64,000 nt of DNA from CAZEAC01 sp964510065 (GCA_964510065.1 CAZEAC010000004.1:26844-90843); one strand, 5' to 3'; shown: positions 7,943-16,325, counted from the stretch's first letter. Translations and numbers: made by a program. Notes: generated by a model not told the origin, from the letters alone.

Positions 7943-8059
7943 ATGAGTAACGCTTTCGTTTTCGTAATAGCGCTACTTTCGGTTCTCGGCTGCTCGCAAA
8001 GAGCTAGCGAGGATGGGACGGGCAAAACCTTTTCTCCTCGCGAAAAACGGCATAAATAA
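7943..8059 (+). CDS. Putative 38-residue lipoprotein
   Basis: A short frame of 38 codons begins at ATG 47 bases after adk. It encodes a hydrophobic leader (FVFVIALLSVLG) followed by Cys17 in a lipobox-like LSVLGC context, then 21 polar residues ending REKRHK. This layout, tiny mature peptide on a lipidated cysteine, is like LptM or entericidin-type lipoproteins, but no sequence match is claimed. No clear ribosome-binding site is seen, so it may not be translated. Confidence 0.45.
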   Translation: MSNAFVFVIALLSVLGCSQRASEDGTGKTFSPREKRHK

Positions 8060-8377
8060 TGCTGGAGTTGGTGGCCGGCTCATTTTGCGAACATTGAACT
8101 TCAGGCGCGGATTGCATGATCCCCGCCATGTTTAATCAAAATATAAGCTCTCGAATTTCTGAGATTCTCGTCTTTGCTGTCTCAATTTATTCAGCCTACC
8201 GATCCTATAATTATGTGATGAAATTTCGTTCAGCTCACTCAGGTTGGAAAAACCTTCAGGTAGGCGGGTAGCACCGCGACCCGGAACGAGGTTCGCGTTG
8301 AGTCTCACCGCGCTCTCGTTGAAGCGTAGAGCGCGACGGGGGATAAGAAGACAAAAACCTTTTAGAAAACCAAAGGA
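8060..8377. other. Non-coding stretch between convergent genes
   Basis: About 320 bases separate the small lipoprotein frame from the terminator of the reverse-strand Band-7 gene. The only structure I see is a perfect seven-base stem (GCGCTCT 8310-8316 with AGAGCGC 8328-8334). A long open frame that runs through here on the + strand is the antisense shadow of the Band-7 gene and has no protein-like features. Confidence 0.5.
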
Positions 8378-8416
8378 CCGCCCCCGGTCCAACCTTTCAG
8401 TGTGGACAGGGGGCGG
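8378..8416 (-). terminator. Hairpin terminator after the Band-7 gene
   Basis: A GC-rich stem pairs CCGCCCCCGGTCCA (8378-8391) with TGGAC-AGGGGGCGG (8403-8416) around an 11-base loop. It lies 34 bases beyond the stop of the reverse-strand gene and is followed, in that direction, by TTTGGTTTTC. It could work in both directions. Confidence 0.7.
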
Positions 8417-8450
8417 ATTGAATGATTACCAACTCTCATCGAGGGGGTAC

Positions 8451-10424
8451 TTAACTTTTCAGTGCCTCAGGCTCGACCGGAGCTGGAAGAGCTTGAGTGG
8501 TCACTTCGTTCTTGGAGTTGAGCGACTTCATCAGAAGTGCCAACACACCGTTCAGCAGACTGCCATTCTCGCTTCCCGAGACAAGGATCTCGGGGGTCAC
8601 TTTGACATGACCTTCGGCGAGCGCTTGAACCATGTTGACTGCAGTCGTGCCATCACGGCCGATCGCTTCAACCTGCTTCTGGTAGCCCTCGGCCGCGGCA
8701 AGTGCCTTGGCCCGATCGGCCTCGGCGTGTGCCTTGCCGGTCTCACGAATGAACGCTGCCGCGCCGCGCGCTTCGGCTTCCTTGGCATCGGATTGGTTCT
8801 TGGCGATGACGATACCGACCTCGGACCGAGCGAGCTCGGCCTGTTGGTCTGCACGTCCCTTCGCCGCTTCCATGCCGACACGCGTTTCCTCGGCCTGTCG
8901 TTCCTTCTCCAGCGTTTCAACTCGTTGGTGTGCGATCTCACGATCGGTGAGTACCTGCACCAGTTCTTCGGGCAGGATCATGTCCTGAATATACACGCCA
9001 CGTGTCTCGATCTCGTACTCTTTGAGCTTCGAGCCGACATGTTCAAAAGCGCTGTGCTGTACCTCCTCGCGCTTCTGAATGAACTCGACCGCGGGCATCG
9101 ACTGGATCTTGTTGCGGAAGTGGTTACCCACCGCCGCTTGCAAGACCTCGTTCACAAGGTTCTGCATTGATCCTACCATGCAGATGACCTTCGCGGCCTG
9201 CGTATCCGGCACATGAATTTGCACCTGCAAATCGAGCCGGAAGACGAAGCCCTCGCGGGACTTTGCCACAATCTGACTGAGGTTTCGGTCAAGATTGTGA
9301 GCCTGCGAAACCGCTTCTGCCCAGTTAAGGGTTAAGATTGCGGTTTGCACGATTTCCGGCGCGTAGCAGCGCGGATTCACCGAGTACTTTCCGGTACGCA
9401 AGGTCTCAGTCCAGATACCTTGGTGGCCGGGTTTTACAAGAGAGCCGTGCTTGAACGCGGCTCCTGAAGTGTCGACGGTCGGCAAACCGACGTACGATTT
9501 GATAACTGCGACTTCGCCCTGATTCACCACGAGCATTGGCACAAGGTCAACCCGAACCAGAAACGGGTTCAGGTTATAGGCGCCATACCCAAGGGTATCG
9601 TGTTGAAGTCCGATACAGCCGCCTTGATCCAGAAATGCCTGGAAATCTTGGTAGCTGTCGTGCAGTTCGTTCTTCGTGTGCAGAAGCGCTTCGATAATCT
9701 CGGCGTTCGAGCGATCGGCTGCTTCCATCTCGGAGATGTCGACAAACCCGCCTAGTCGGCCAGCGATTCCGTTAGTCGGAATGCCTTTGCCTTCAAGCGT
9801 AGTCACGACACCGCATATGTCGATTGCCTTGTGATTCTCCGTCACCGGTTCAATCCGCAGCACTTCGAGCTGCTGCGGTGCAAGTTTGAAGCTTGCCAGC
9901 GTGAGGCTCGGTCCCTTGCGATACTCTTCGAGCACCGGTACGCCGAAAATCTCGCGCTTGGTAAGCACAAGAAACGCGACCGGATGAAGCGGAACTGTCG
10001 AGCCAGGGCGTAATACTGGACGCTGTACACCCTTCTGTCCGCCCTGATCGAGGAACGTGCGCACATTCGAGAAATCGCCAAATTCCGCCTTGTAGAGCGC
10101 CGACTTGGCACCTACCGGAAGAGCTTGGCCTACTTGTGCGATAACCACGCCGATCTCGCCCGCGGGTACCTGCACCCAGGGGTGTTTGGACACGCTGTAG
10201 ATCGGCCAAGGCAGAAAGCGCCATCCGGGCATGAGCAGTTCGGCTTGGTAGCCGGCTTCGCCCTCGAACGCCAGGATATTGCTGCCCTCGAGCTTTCGCC
10301 CGAAATGCTTGGTCACCAGGCCGACCTGGCTTTCACCGATGTTATGCAGGGAGTTTATCAGCACCACTAGCGCTCCTGCCGACACGATAGCGGTTAGTAT
10401 ACCTATAATGAGTAATGTGTTCAT
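8451..10424 (-). CDS. SPFH/Band-7 (flotillin-like) membrane protein
   Basis: This 657-residue protein begins with one transmembrane segment (residues 3-25), then a SPFH/Band-7 type region. From about residue 490 a long Ala/Glu/Lys/Arg-rich coiled coil (EKERQAEETRVG..., EAEARGAAAFIRETGKAHAEADRAKALAAAEGY) follows, as in flotillins. Proteins of this family form oligomeric membrane scaffolds. It is anchored in the inner membrane with the bulk on one side. The gene runs opposite to the ribosomal cluster and sits inside it, and its codon use looks more GC-rich than that of its neighbours, which suggests acquisition. A likely regulated promoter is at 10498-10545. Confidence 0.85.
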   Translation of the reverse strand: MNTLLIIGILTAIVSAGALVVLINSLHNIGESQVGLVTKHFGRKLEGSNILAFEGEAGYQAELLMPGWRFLPWPIYSVSKHPWVQVPAGEIGVVIAQVGQALPVGAKSALYKAEFGDFSNVRTFLDQGGQKGVQRPVLRPGSTVPLHPVAFLVLTKREIFGVPVLEEYRKGPSLTLASFKLAPQQLEVLRIEPVTENHKAIDICGVVTTLEGKGIPTNGIAGRLGGFVDISEMEAADRSNAEIIEALLHTKNELHDSYQDFQAFLDQGGCIGLQHDTLGYGAYNLNPFLVRVDLVPMLVVNQGEVAVIKSYVGLPTVDTSGAAFKHGSLVKPGHQGIWTETLRTGKYSVNPRCYAPEIVQTAILTLNWAEAVSQAHNLDRNLSQIVAKSREGFVFRLDLQVQIHVPDTQAAKVICMVGSMQNLVNEVLQAAVGNHFRNKIQSMPAVEFIQKREEVQHSAFEHVGSKLKEYEIETRGVYIQDMILPEELVQVLTDREIAHQRVETLEKERQAEETRVGMEAAKGRADQQAELARSEVGIVIAKNQSDAKEAEARGAAAFIRETGKAHAEADRAKALAAAEGYQKQVEAIGRDGTTAVNMVQALAEGHVKVTPEILVSGSENGSLLNGVLALLMKSLNSKNEVTTQALPAPVEPEALKS

Positions 10425-10497
10425 AACCTTCCTAACTTTTTACCTACTGTCTTCTTCCCTCTTCGATTTTTGCTCAGCTTTCGCTGAGCGCAAAACG

Positions 10498-10545
10498 ATA
10501 TTAGATGATAGTATCATATCTTGTCAATGGTAGTAAGACTATCAT
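10498..10545 (-). promoter_or_regulatory. Promoter of the Band-7 gene with palindromic operator
   Basis: On the reverse strand a consensus -35 box TTGACA (10522-10527) and a -10 box TAATAT (10498-10503) are 18 bases apart. The spacer contains the perfect palindrome ATGATA-G-TATCAT (10505-10517). A second TATCAT half-site lies upstream at 10540-10545. This is the classic layout for steric repression. The TetR-family gene that starts about 290 bases away on the other strand is the obvious candidate repressor; that link is inferred from position. Confidence 0.7.
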
Positions 10546-10833
10546 GAGGAAAAAATGGTAAGTTGCACTATAAGGTGTTTAATTGTGGGCATAATATCTT
10601 GAGTTCGCAGCGCGGCGTGGTCACAACCGAAAGGTCGAAGGGCTGCCGTTCCGGCACGCGCGAGGAAGGGCGGGTGCCTGCATTGGGCCGTGCTGCGTCT
10701 CTTGTGTTGTCCTTCCGGGAGTTTCGGCTTCGCCGAAACAGCATTGCTATCCATCAGAAAGTCTGCCCAAAATTAGAAGTTTCCGACGGGTAGCAATGCA
10801 AAGCGCCTGCGTTATTATTGCGTGGAATAAGCT
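10546..10833. other. Structured intergenic DNA before the TetR gene
   Basis: No protein-like frame is seen. The stretch contains two inverted repeats: GTTTCGGC-TTC-GCCGAAAC (10720-10738) and a wider pair GCATTGCTATCC (10741-10752) with GGGTAGCAATGC (10787-10798), one mismatch. The centre is GC-rich compared with the AT-rich operator next to it. It could be a small RNA or a decayed mobile sequence. Confidence 0.5.
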
Positions 10834-11508
10834 ATGAGTCCGGTAATTCAAATTCGGGTAAGTTCTTCACTGTATGTGCGCGATCCTGAAGAGACGCTGC
10901 TTGGGCGGAAGATCGTCGGTGAAGCGGTGAAGCTTATTGATTCTCTCGGTTTTAATGATTTTACCTTTAAGAAGCTTGCGGCCGAGATTCAGTCAACCGA
11001 AGCTTCGGTATACCGGTACTTCAAGAGTAAGCAGCAGCTGTTGCAGTATCTGTTCGCGTGGTACTGGAGCTGGCTCGAGTACCGTCTAATGCTCTGTACG
11101 TTGAATATTCAAGACCCTGCGCAGAAGCTTGGAGAGGCCTTGCGTACCCTTACTGAGTCGATAAGTAGCGACCCCTCATTTCCTCATCTTGATGAGAGCA
11201 TATTGCATCGAGTAGTTATCTCAGAGTCGAAGCCGCAGGATGCGTACACTCAGCGCACCAAGATGCGCGATGGGCCGGCAGAATCATTTGAGTCGCTCTG
11301 CGCGAAGGTGGCGGAAATACTTCGCGAGCTGAATCCGAAGTATAAGACTCCCAAGGCGCTTGCGCTGACCTTGATTTCGGCGACGCATGAACAGCGCTAC
11401 CTTGCGCAATATTTGCCGGGAATTACCGAAATTAAGCCGGGCAGGGCGGGAAGCGCGAATCTACTCGCTTTTCTGGAGTCTCTGGTGAGCTGCGTAAGGG
11501 AAGGATAA
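10834..11508 (+). CDS. TetR-family transcriptional regulator
   Basis: The N-terminal part has the TetR DNA-binding domain: GEAVKLIDSLGFNDFTFKKLAAEIQSTEASVYRYF at residues about 29-62, where VYRYFKSKQQLL is the typical helix 3 to helix 4 junction. The remaining 150 residues would form the ligand-binding and dimerisation core, whose ligand cannot be told. It is divergent from the Band-7 gene, whose promoter carries a fitting palindrome. The 270 bases after it, before rpmJ, hold no gene I can support. Confidence 0.85.
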   Translation: MSPVIQIRVSSSLYVRDPEETLLGRKIVGEAVKLIDSLGFNDFTFKKLAAEIQSTEASVYRYFKSKQQLLQYLFAWYWSWLEYRLMLCTLNIQDPAQKLGEALRTLTESISSDPSFPHLDESILHRVVISESKPQDAYTQRTKMRDGPAESFESLCAKVAEILRELNPKYKTPKALALTLISATHEQRYLAQYLPGITEIKPGRAGSANLLAFLESLVSCVREG

Positions 11509-11782
11509 GGTTGAGCTGTCCGGGGTGCCTTGGAACGTTACTTGCGCGAAAGCTTTCCTTTCCGCCATCTATTGAGCAATACAAAAAATTACGCTATATT
11601 CAGGGGCCTCAAAGCTCAATTAGTGTCTAACTAGTTGAAAATATTATATTTTACGCGCTTTGCCTCAAGCCGAATATTTTTGGGGATAGGGTGATTTTTG
11701 TAACGATTGTGATAGTTTGAGGGTGCCGCGATAAAGCTTTGAAAGCGGTACAGCTTCGAAATTGGAGATCTTGGAGTAGAAA

Positions 11783-11899
11783 ATGAAAGTTCGTGCATCA
11801 GTAAAGCCAATTTGTGCCTACTGTAGAGTAATTCGGCGCAAGGGTAAGGTTTATGTTACCTGCTCGAGGACACCTAAGCACAAACAGCGCCAAGGCTAG
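11783..11899 (+). CDS. rpmJ: 50S ribosomal protein L36, zinc-binding type
   Basis: A 38-codon frame encodes MKVRASVKPICAYCRVIRR and the C-terminal CSRTPKHKQRQG, the normal L36 length. The CxxC pair, later Cys and His form the zinc site of the C+ form. It directly precedes rpsM, its usual neighbour. The upstream infA and map genes that often lie here are absent, replaced by the Band-7/TetR segment. Confidence 0.97.
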   Translation: MKVRASVKPICAYCRVIRRKGKVYVTCSRTPKHKQRQG

Positions 11900-11936
11900 A
11901 AATAATTTCAAATAGTGAACGTCTAAGGAGATAAGA

Positions 11937-12317
11937 ATGCCGCGTATTGCTGGTGTTGATTTACCGAGAAACAAGAGAGTGGAGCGAGCGCTTCCGTGCA
12001 TTTATGGGATTGGTCTCAGCATGGCCCGAGATATTCTCAATGAAGCTGGCGTGAGCTTTGAAACCCGCACAGATAATCTGACCGAAGAGGAGATCGTAAA
12101 GATCAAAAACCTTGTTGAGAGGGTCAAGGTCGAAGGTGATCTCCGCCGCGAAGTGCAGATGTCTATTAAGCGGTTGATGGATCTCGGTTGTTATAGAGGG
12201 CTGCGTCATCGCCGGTCGTTACCGGTTCGTGGTCAGCGCACCAAGACCAATGCGCGAACTCGAAAGGGCCCACGTAAGGCACCGATCGCCGGTAAGAAAG
12301 TCGCGACGAAGAAGTAG
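11937..12317 (+). CDS. rpsM: 30S ribosomal protein S13
   Basis: S13 lies in the small-subunit head and contacts tRNA and the 50S subunit. The 126-residue product has MPRIAGVDLPRNKRVE at the start, the YGIG helix-hairpin region and the basic tail RGLRHRRSLPVRGQRTKTNARTRKG in its usual form. A good AAGGAGAT site precedes ATG. It starts the alpha-operon order rpsM-rpsK-rpsD-rpoA-rplQ. Confidence 0.98.
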   Translation: MPRIAGVDLPRNKRVERALPCIYGIGLSMARDILNEAGVSFETRTDNLTEEEIVKIKNLVERVKVEGDLRREVQMSIKRLMDLGCYRGLRHRRSLPVRGQRTKTNARTRKGPRKAPIAGKKVATKK

Positions 12318-12348
12318 TTTTGAATAATTAAGTGAAGGGAGTTCAACC

Positions 12349-12768
12349 TTGAGCGAAGAGCGAGCACAAGCGACAGCCTCAGCGGCTGCAGCGCCAGCAA
12401 AGAAGAAGAAATCGAAGCGTAATGTGCCGAATGGTGTGGCGCATGTACATGCGACATTCAACAACACCGTGGTGACGATTACGGATCCCTCTGGCGGTGT
12501 GGTCGCGTGGTCGAGCGCGGGATCGAATGGCTTCAAGGGATCGCGGAAATCGACGCCGTTCGCCGCACAGGTTGCTGGTGAAAACGCGGCGCGAAAGGCG
12601 CGTGAACTTGGTATGAAAAGCGTTTCCGTGTTGGTTAAAGGGCCTGGTGCGGGTCGTGAGTCGGCGCTTCGTGCGCTGCATATGAGCGGCCTTCAGGTGA
12701 CTTTGATAAAGGACGAGACTCCGATGCCGCACAACGGTTGCCGGCCACGCAAGAGCCGAAGAGTTTAA
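12349..12768 (+). CDS. rpsK: 30S ribosomal protein S11
   Basis: S11 forms the platform of the 30S subunit near the Shine-Dalgarno helix. The 139-residue product has the conserved NGVAHVHATFNNTVVTITD, KGSRKSTPFAAQ and the C-terminal TPMPHNGCRPRKSRRV. The start is TTG, chosen because AAGGGAG lies seven bases before it and no ATG is available before the conserved core. The first 25 residues are an Ala/Lys-rich extension. Confidence 0.96.
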   Translation: MSEERAQATASAAAAPAKKKKSKRNVPNGVAHVHATFNNTVVTITDPSGGVVAWSSAGSNGFKGSRKSTPFAAQVAGENAARKARELGMKSVSVLVKGPGAGRESALRALHMSGLQVTLIKDETPMPHNGCRPRKSRRV

Positions 12769-12851
12769 GTTTAGAGTAATCGACCCCTGACGGGTTCTAA
12801 AGCTGAAATTGATTGTATGAATAGCGTCGAGATTTTGAACTAGGGAGAAAG

Positions 12852-13481
12852 ATGGCACGTTACATAGGTCCGGTTTGCAAACTTTGTAGACGAGAGCAGG
12901 AGAAGCTATTTTTGAAAGGCGAGCGCTGTTACACGAGCAAGTGCGCGCTAGAGAGACGTGAAGGGGCGGTTCCGGGACAACATGGTCGTGGACGGCAGTC
13001 GTTCTCGGAATATAAGATTCGTCTGCGCGAAAAGCAGAAGCTCAAGAGGACGTATCGCTTGCTCGAGAAGAAATTCAAGAGCTACTATAAGCGTGCGGCA
13101 CGTAAGCGCGGCGTGACTGGAAGTCAGATGCTGCTTTCTCTTGAAACAAGAATTGACAATGTGGTGTATCGTTTAGGGTTCGCGTCATCTCGAATTCAGG
13201 CGCGCCAGCTTGTTTCGCACGGCCATATTTTGGTCAATGGCCATCGAGTGGTGAGTCCGGCTTATGAGGTTGAGGTAAATGACCTAGTCGAGATTGTTGA
13301 GGCAATGAAAAAGAATCCAATGCTGGTGGGGTCGATGGAGTCAGCGGCCGCGCGTATAATTCCAGAATGGCTTTCGCTTGATAAAGCCGAAGCAAAAGGG
13401 GTTATTAAGGCATTGCCGACTCGCGAACAGCTGTCGCAGACTATCAATGAGCAGTTGATTGTCGAATTGTACTCCAAATAG
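12852..13481 (+). CDS. rpsD: 30S ribosomal protein S4, zinc-binding type
   Basis: S4 nucleates 16S rRNA folding. The 209-residue product starts MARYIGPVCKLCRREQEKL and keeps the zinc-binding cysteines (C9, C12 and the later CYTSKC pair), so this is the C+ form. The S4 RNA-binding domain follows (LETRIDNVVYRLGFASSRIQARQLVSHGHILVNG). It lies between rpsK and rpoA as in most bacteria. Confidence 0.98.
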   Translation: MARYIGPVCKLCRREQEKLFLKGERCYTSKCALERREGAVPGQHGRGRQSFSEYKIRLREKQKLKRTYRLLEKKFKSYYKRAARKRGVTGSQMLLSLETRIDNVVYRLGFASSRIQARQLVSHGHILVNGHRVVSPAYEVEVNDLVEIVEAMKKNPMLVGSMESAAARIIPEWLSLDKAEAKGVIKALPTREQLSQTINEQLIVELYSK

Positions 13482-13529
13482 AGATTTAGTCTGTAATTAG
13501 TGTGTCTTTGACTTAAGTGGGGATTCCCG

Positions 13530-14546
13530 ATGAAAAAGGTTAGCCTTCGTGATCTAATTAAACCGAAGAGAATAGAGATTGAAACAAATACTGCCGACAG
13601 CCGCTATGGCAAGTTTGTTGCTGAGCCGCTTGAGCGCGGATTCGGTCTCACGATTGGAAATGCTCTTCGTCGAATATTGCTTTCTTCGCTTCAAGGCGCT
13701 GCAATTACCTCGATTCAGGTTGAGGGCGTGATGCATGAGTTCTCGACAATCCCTGGTGTTGTCGAGGATATGACTGAGATTGTTCTCAATCTTAAAGAAG
13801 TCGTAGTGACTCTAGAAGATAAGGACGAAGCGCACCTTAGGATTCAGGCTGTCGGACCATGTAAGGTAACTGCTGGAATGATGTCTGGCGACCCCGCGGT
13901 CAAAGTCTTGAACCCCGATGCGCATGTTGCGACGGTGGGAGAGGGCTCAACTCTCAACATGGATATTACGATCAAAGTGGGCCGTGGCTATTCCTCGGCG
14001 GATAAAAACCGTGTTGAGGGCGCGCCAATGGGAACCGTGTTCCTCGATGCGATCTTTTCGCCAATTCGCCGCGTTAATCATGTAATTACGAATGCCCGTG
14101 TCGGACAGCGTACCGACTACGACAAGCTTACACTTGAAATCTGGACAAACTCGAGCATCGACCCGCGATCGGCAATTGCTCAGGCCGCGCATATTCTTGT
14201 CGACCAGCTCGGACTTTTTGTTGGCGAGGATCTTATTGTCGAGAAGGAAGAGCCGAGAATCGAGGAGCCGAAGAAGAAGTTCAACGAACATCTTTTCCGT
14301 CGGATCGACGAGATCGAGCTCAGCGTGCGAAGCGCCAATTGTCTCGAGAATGCCGATATCAAGTATATTGGAGAGCTTGTACAGAAGTCCGAGGCGGAGA
14401 TGCTTCGTACCAAGAACTTCGGCCGTAAGTCGCTCAATGAAATCAAGGAAATCTTGGGCGAAATGGGACTTTCTTTGGGCATGAAGCTTGAAGATTTTCC
14501 TGCAAGAAAAGATCTTGAGGCAATGAAGGAGCCGGCGGAGAACTAA
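13530..14546 (+). CDS. rpoA: RNA polymerase alpha subunit
   Basis: The alpha subunit dimer nucleates RNA polymerase assembly and its C-terminal domain contacts promoters and activators. The 338-residue product has the N-terminal assembly domain (GFGLTIGNALRRILLSSLQGAAIT) and, after an acidic linker, the C-terminal domain with ELSVRSANCLENADI and the TKNFGRKSLNEIKEIL helix. Length and domain order are normal. Confidence 0.98.
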   Translation: MKKVSLRDLIKPKRIEIETNTADSRYGKFVAEPLERGFGLTIGNALRRILLSSLQGAAITSIQVEGVMHEFSTIPGVVEDMTEIVLNLKEVVVTLEDKDEAHLRIQAVGPCKVTAGMMSGDPAVKVLNPDAHVATVGEGSTLNMDITIKVGRGYSSADKNRVEGAPMGTVFLDAIFSPIRRVNHVITNARVGQRTDYDKLTLEIWTNSSIDPRSAIAQAAHILVDQLGLFVGEDLIVEKEEPRIEEPKKKFNEHLFRRIDEIELSVRSANCLENADIKYIGELVQKSEAEMLRTKNFGRKSLNEIKEILGEMGLSLGMKLEDFPARKDLEAMKEPAEN

Positions 14547-14595
14547 TTTCGCGTGCAGCGAATCCGCGTAAGTGTTTGAGTGTGAGAGGTGATAT

Positions 14596-15120
14596 ATGCG
14601 CCATAATCGTTCGTACAGTAAGTTAAATCGCACATCGGCGCATCGTCGCGCGTTGCTTCGTAATCTGGCCACGTCGCTTTTTGTAAAGGGAAATATCGAA
14701 ACGACACTTGCCAAGGCAAAGGAGCTTCGCCCGATCGCTGAAAAGCTTATCACGTTGGGTCGCAGCGATACTGTTCCAGCGCGTCGGCAGGCTTATTCAT
14801 ATCTCGAATCTAAAGAGGTTGTTCATAAGCTTTTCACTGAAATTGGCCCAAGCTTTAAGACTCGACCAGGTGGCTACACCAGAATCGTGCGTACCCGTTT
14901 ACGAAATGGCGATGCGGCCGAGCTTGCTTCGATCTCTCTGCTTGAGAGTGAGACTAAACATGGCGAGAGCAAGCCCGCAGCGAAGAAAGAGCCAAAGGGT
15001 GAAGCCAAGAAGACAGTAAAGAAGCAGGCCAAGAAAGAAGCTAAAGAAGAAGAGAAAGAGCCCAAGAAGGCCCCTGCGGCCAAGAAGAGCAAGACTAAAA
15101 AGGCTGAAACTGCCGAATAA
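14596..15120 (+). CDS. rplQ: 50S ribosomal protein L17 with lysine-rich tail
   Basis: L17 is located near the polypeptide exit. Residues 1-117 are a standard L17 (MRHNRSYSKLNRTSAHRRALLRNLATSL and the TRPGGYTRIVRTRLRNGDAA motif). The remaining nearly 60 residues form a low-complexity tail rich in Lys, Ala and Glu, likely disordered and able to contact rRNA. Such tails occur in several phyla. The gene ends the alpha operon; fabI starts 29 bases later. Confidence 0.97.
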   Translation: MRHNRSYSKLNRTSAHRRALLRNLATSLFVKGNIETTLAKAKELRPIAEKLITLGRSDTVPARRQAYSYLESKEVVHKLFTEIGPSFKTRPGGYTRIVRTRLRNGDAAELASISLLESETKHGESKPAAKKEPKGEAKKTVKKQAKKEAKEEEKEPKKAPAAKKSKTKKAETAE

Positions 15121-15149
15121 AGGCAGCGACAGTTTGGTGTGCGAGGCAG

Positions 15150-15917
15150 ATGGATTTACGAGGCAAAAAGTATCTCGTTTTAGGCGTTGCCAATGAGCGT
15201 AGTATTGCGTGGGCAATAACCCAAGACTTGGCGCAGTCCGGTGCTGAGATTGCCCTTACCTATGTAAATGAAGCTATCGAAAGGCGCGTACGACCGCTTG
15301 CGCAGGAGATCAGGTGTGAAACTGTTCTGCCCTGTGATGTGCAGTCGGATCCGGCGCTTGATACGTTATTTTCTGAATTGAAGTCGCGGTGGGGAACGAT
15401 CGATGGAATTGTGCACTCAGTTGCGTACGCCGAAAAGGACGATCTTTCAGCTCGATTTATTAATACGAGTCGGCGCGGCTTCCAGATCGCTCTTGATGTG
15501 TCAGCCTATTCGCTGGTCGCAGTGTGTGCTCGAGCTGAAGAGCTTATGAAAGGAAGTGGTGGCGCAATCTTGACCCTTTCTTATTTGGGAGCGCAGCGCG
15601 TAGTCCCGCACTATAATGTGATGGGTATTGCAAAAGCGGCGCTTGAATCTAGTGTGAGATATTTGGCGAATGATTTAGGCCCTAGCAATGTGCGGGTAAA
15701 TGCTATCTCCGCCGGTCCGATTAAGACCTTAGCGGCAGCCGGTATTCCCCAGTTTCGCGAGCTTCTTGGAAACTTTGCAACAAAGGCTCCACTTCGTCGT
15801 AATGTCACTCTTGAAGATGTGGCCAAGGCCGCGCTCTTCTATCTCTCTGAAGAAAGCTCTGGAATTAGTGGCGAAGTAACTTATGTTGACTGTGGCTTCA
15901 ATGTCATGGGTATGTAG
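15150..15917 (+). CDS. fabI: Enoyl-[acyl-carrier-protein] reductase I
   Basis: FabI performs the last reduction of fatty acid elongation, using NADH on enoyl-ACP. The 255-residue product has the short-chain-dehydrogenase fold with the FabI-type cofactor start GVANERSIAWAI and the catalytic Tyr145, Tyr155 and Lys162 (Y-x6-K), at positions one less than in E. coli. The substrate-loop segment FRELLGNFATKAPLRRNVT is also typical. It may be co-transcribed with rplQ, and the next frame overlaps its stop. Confidence 0.95.
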   Translation: MDLRGKKYLVLGVANERSIAWAITQDLAQSGAEIALTYVNEAIERRVRPLAQEIRCETVLPCDVQSDPALDTLFSELKSRWGTIDGIVHSVAYAEKDDLSARFINTSRRGFQIALDVSAYSLVAVCARAEELMKGSGGAILTLSYLGAQRVVPHYNVMGIAKAALESSVRYLANDLGPSNVRVNAISAGPIKTLAAAGIPQFRELLGNFATKAPLRRNVTLEDVAKAALFYLSEESSGISGEVTYVDCGFNVMGM

Positions 15918-16261
15918 TGACGAGCGACAAAGTTCTCGGCAACGAATCTCTCAATACTCTGATAGCAATCGCGGAAAGCGCGCTCAAAAGTGAATCTGAG
16001 GATCAGTTCATTGATATTCTGGAGCAGTACTCCGAAAAATTCGCACGTTGGCAGCAGCAGATCCCAGCTGAAATTGAACAGAATAAAGCCTTGCTTGAGA
16101 AGCTCCAGACCCTTCATTCTGAGATTCTCGCCCGCGCGCAGACGCTGAAGGGCGGCACGGCAGCACAGATGCGGCAGCTCAAAAAACGTGGAAAGGGGAT
16201 CTTGGCCTATACCGATGTCATGCCGAAGAGGCTTGGTGCAATTCGTCCAAGGAAGGGGTAG
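15917..16261 (+). CDS. Small helical protein, perhaps FliT/FlgN-like
   Basis: This 114-residue frame starts with GTG, whose first base is the last base of the fabI stop, implying translational coupling. The product is almost all helix with a heptad pattern (residues about 8-75) and a basic C-terminal third. The layout resembles small flagellar export chaperones of the FliT/FlgN type, but I see no decisive motif and no flagellar gene nearby. It is best called a conserved-looking protein of unknown function. Confidence 0.55.
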   Translation: MTSDKVLGNESLNTLIAIAESALKSESEDQFIDILEQYSEKFARWQQQIPAEIEQNKALLEKLQTLHSEILARAQTLKGGTAAQMRQLKKRGKGILAYTDVMPKRLGAIRPRKG

Positions 16262-16325
16262 AGGTCATTTTATTACCCTATTGGTTACCCTGGTCCCGAC
16301 TAAGCGTCCATGCTAGGGTTTGAGC

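Noticed and set aside
8244..9170. Long + strand frame of 308 codons
   Set aside because: It is antisense to the Band-7 gene, whose protein has clear family features. The product is rich in Arg, Leu and Gly without any domain.
10563..10793. Frame of 76 codons before the TetR gene
   Set aside because: Arg- and Ser-rich composition, no ribosome-binding site, and it runs through inverted repeats. It looks like chance.
13947..14753. Reverse-strand frame of 268 codons within rpoA
   Set aside because: Fully antisense to rpoA and rplQ, which are certain; no motif seen.
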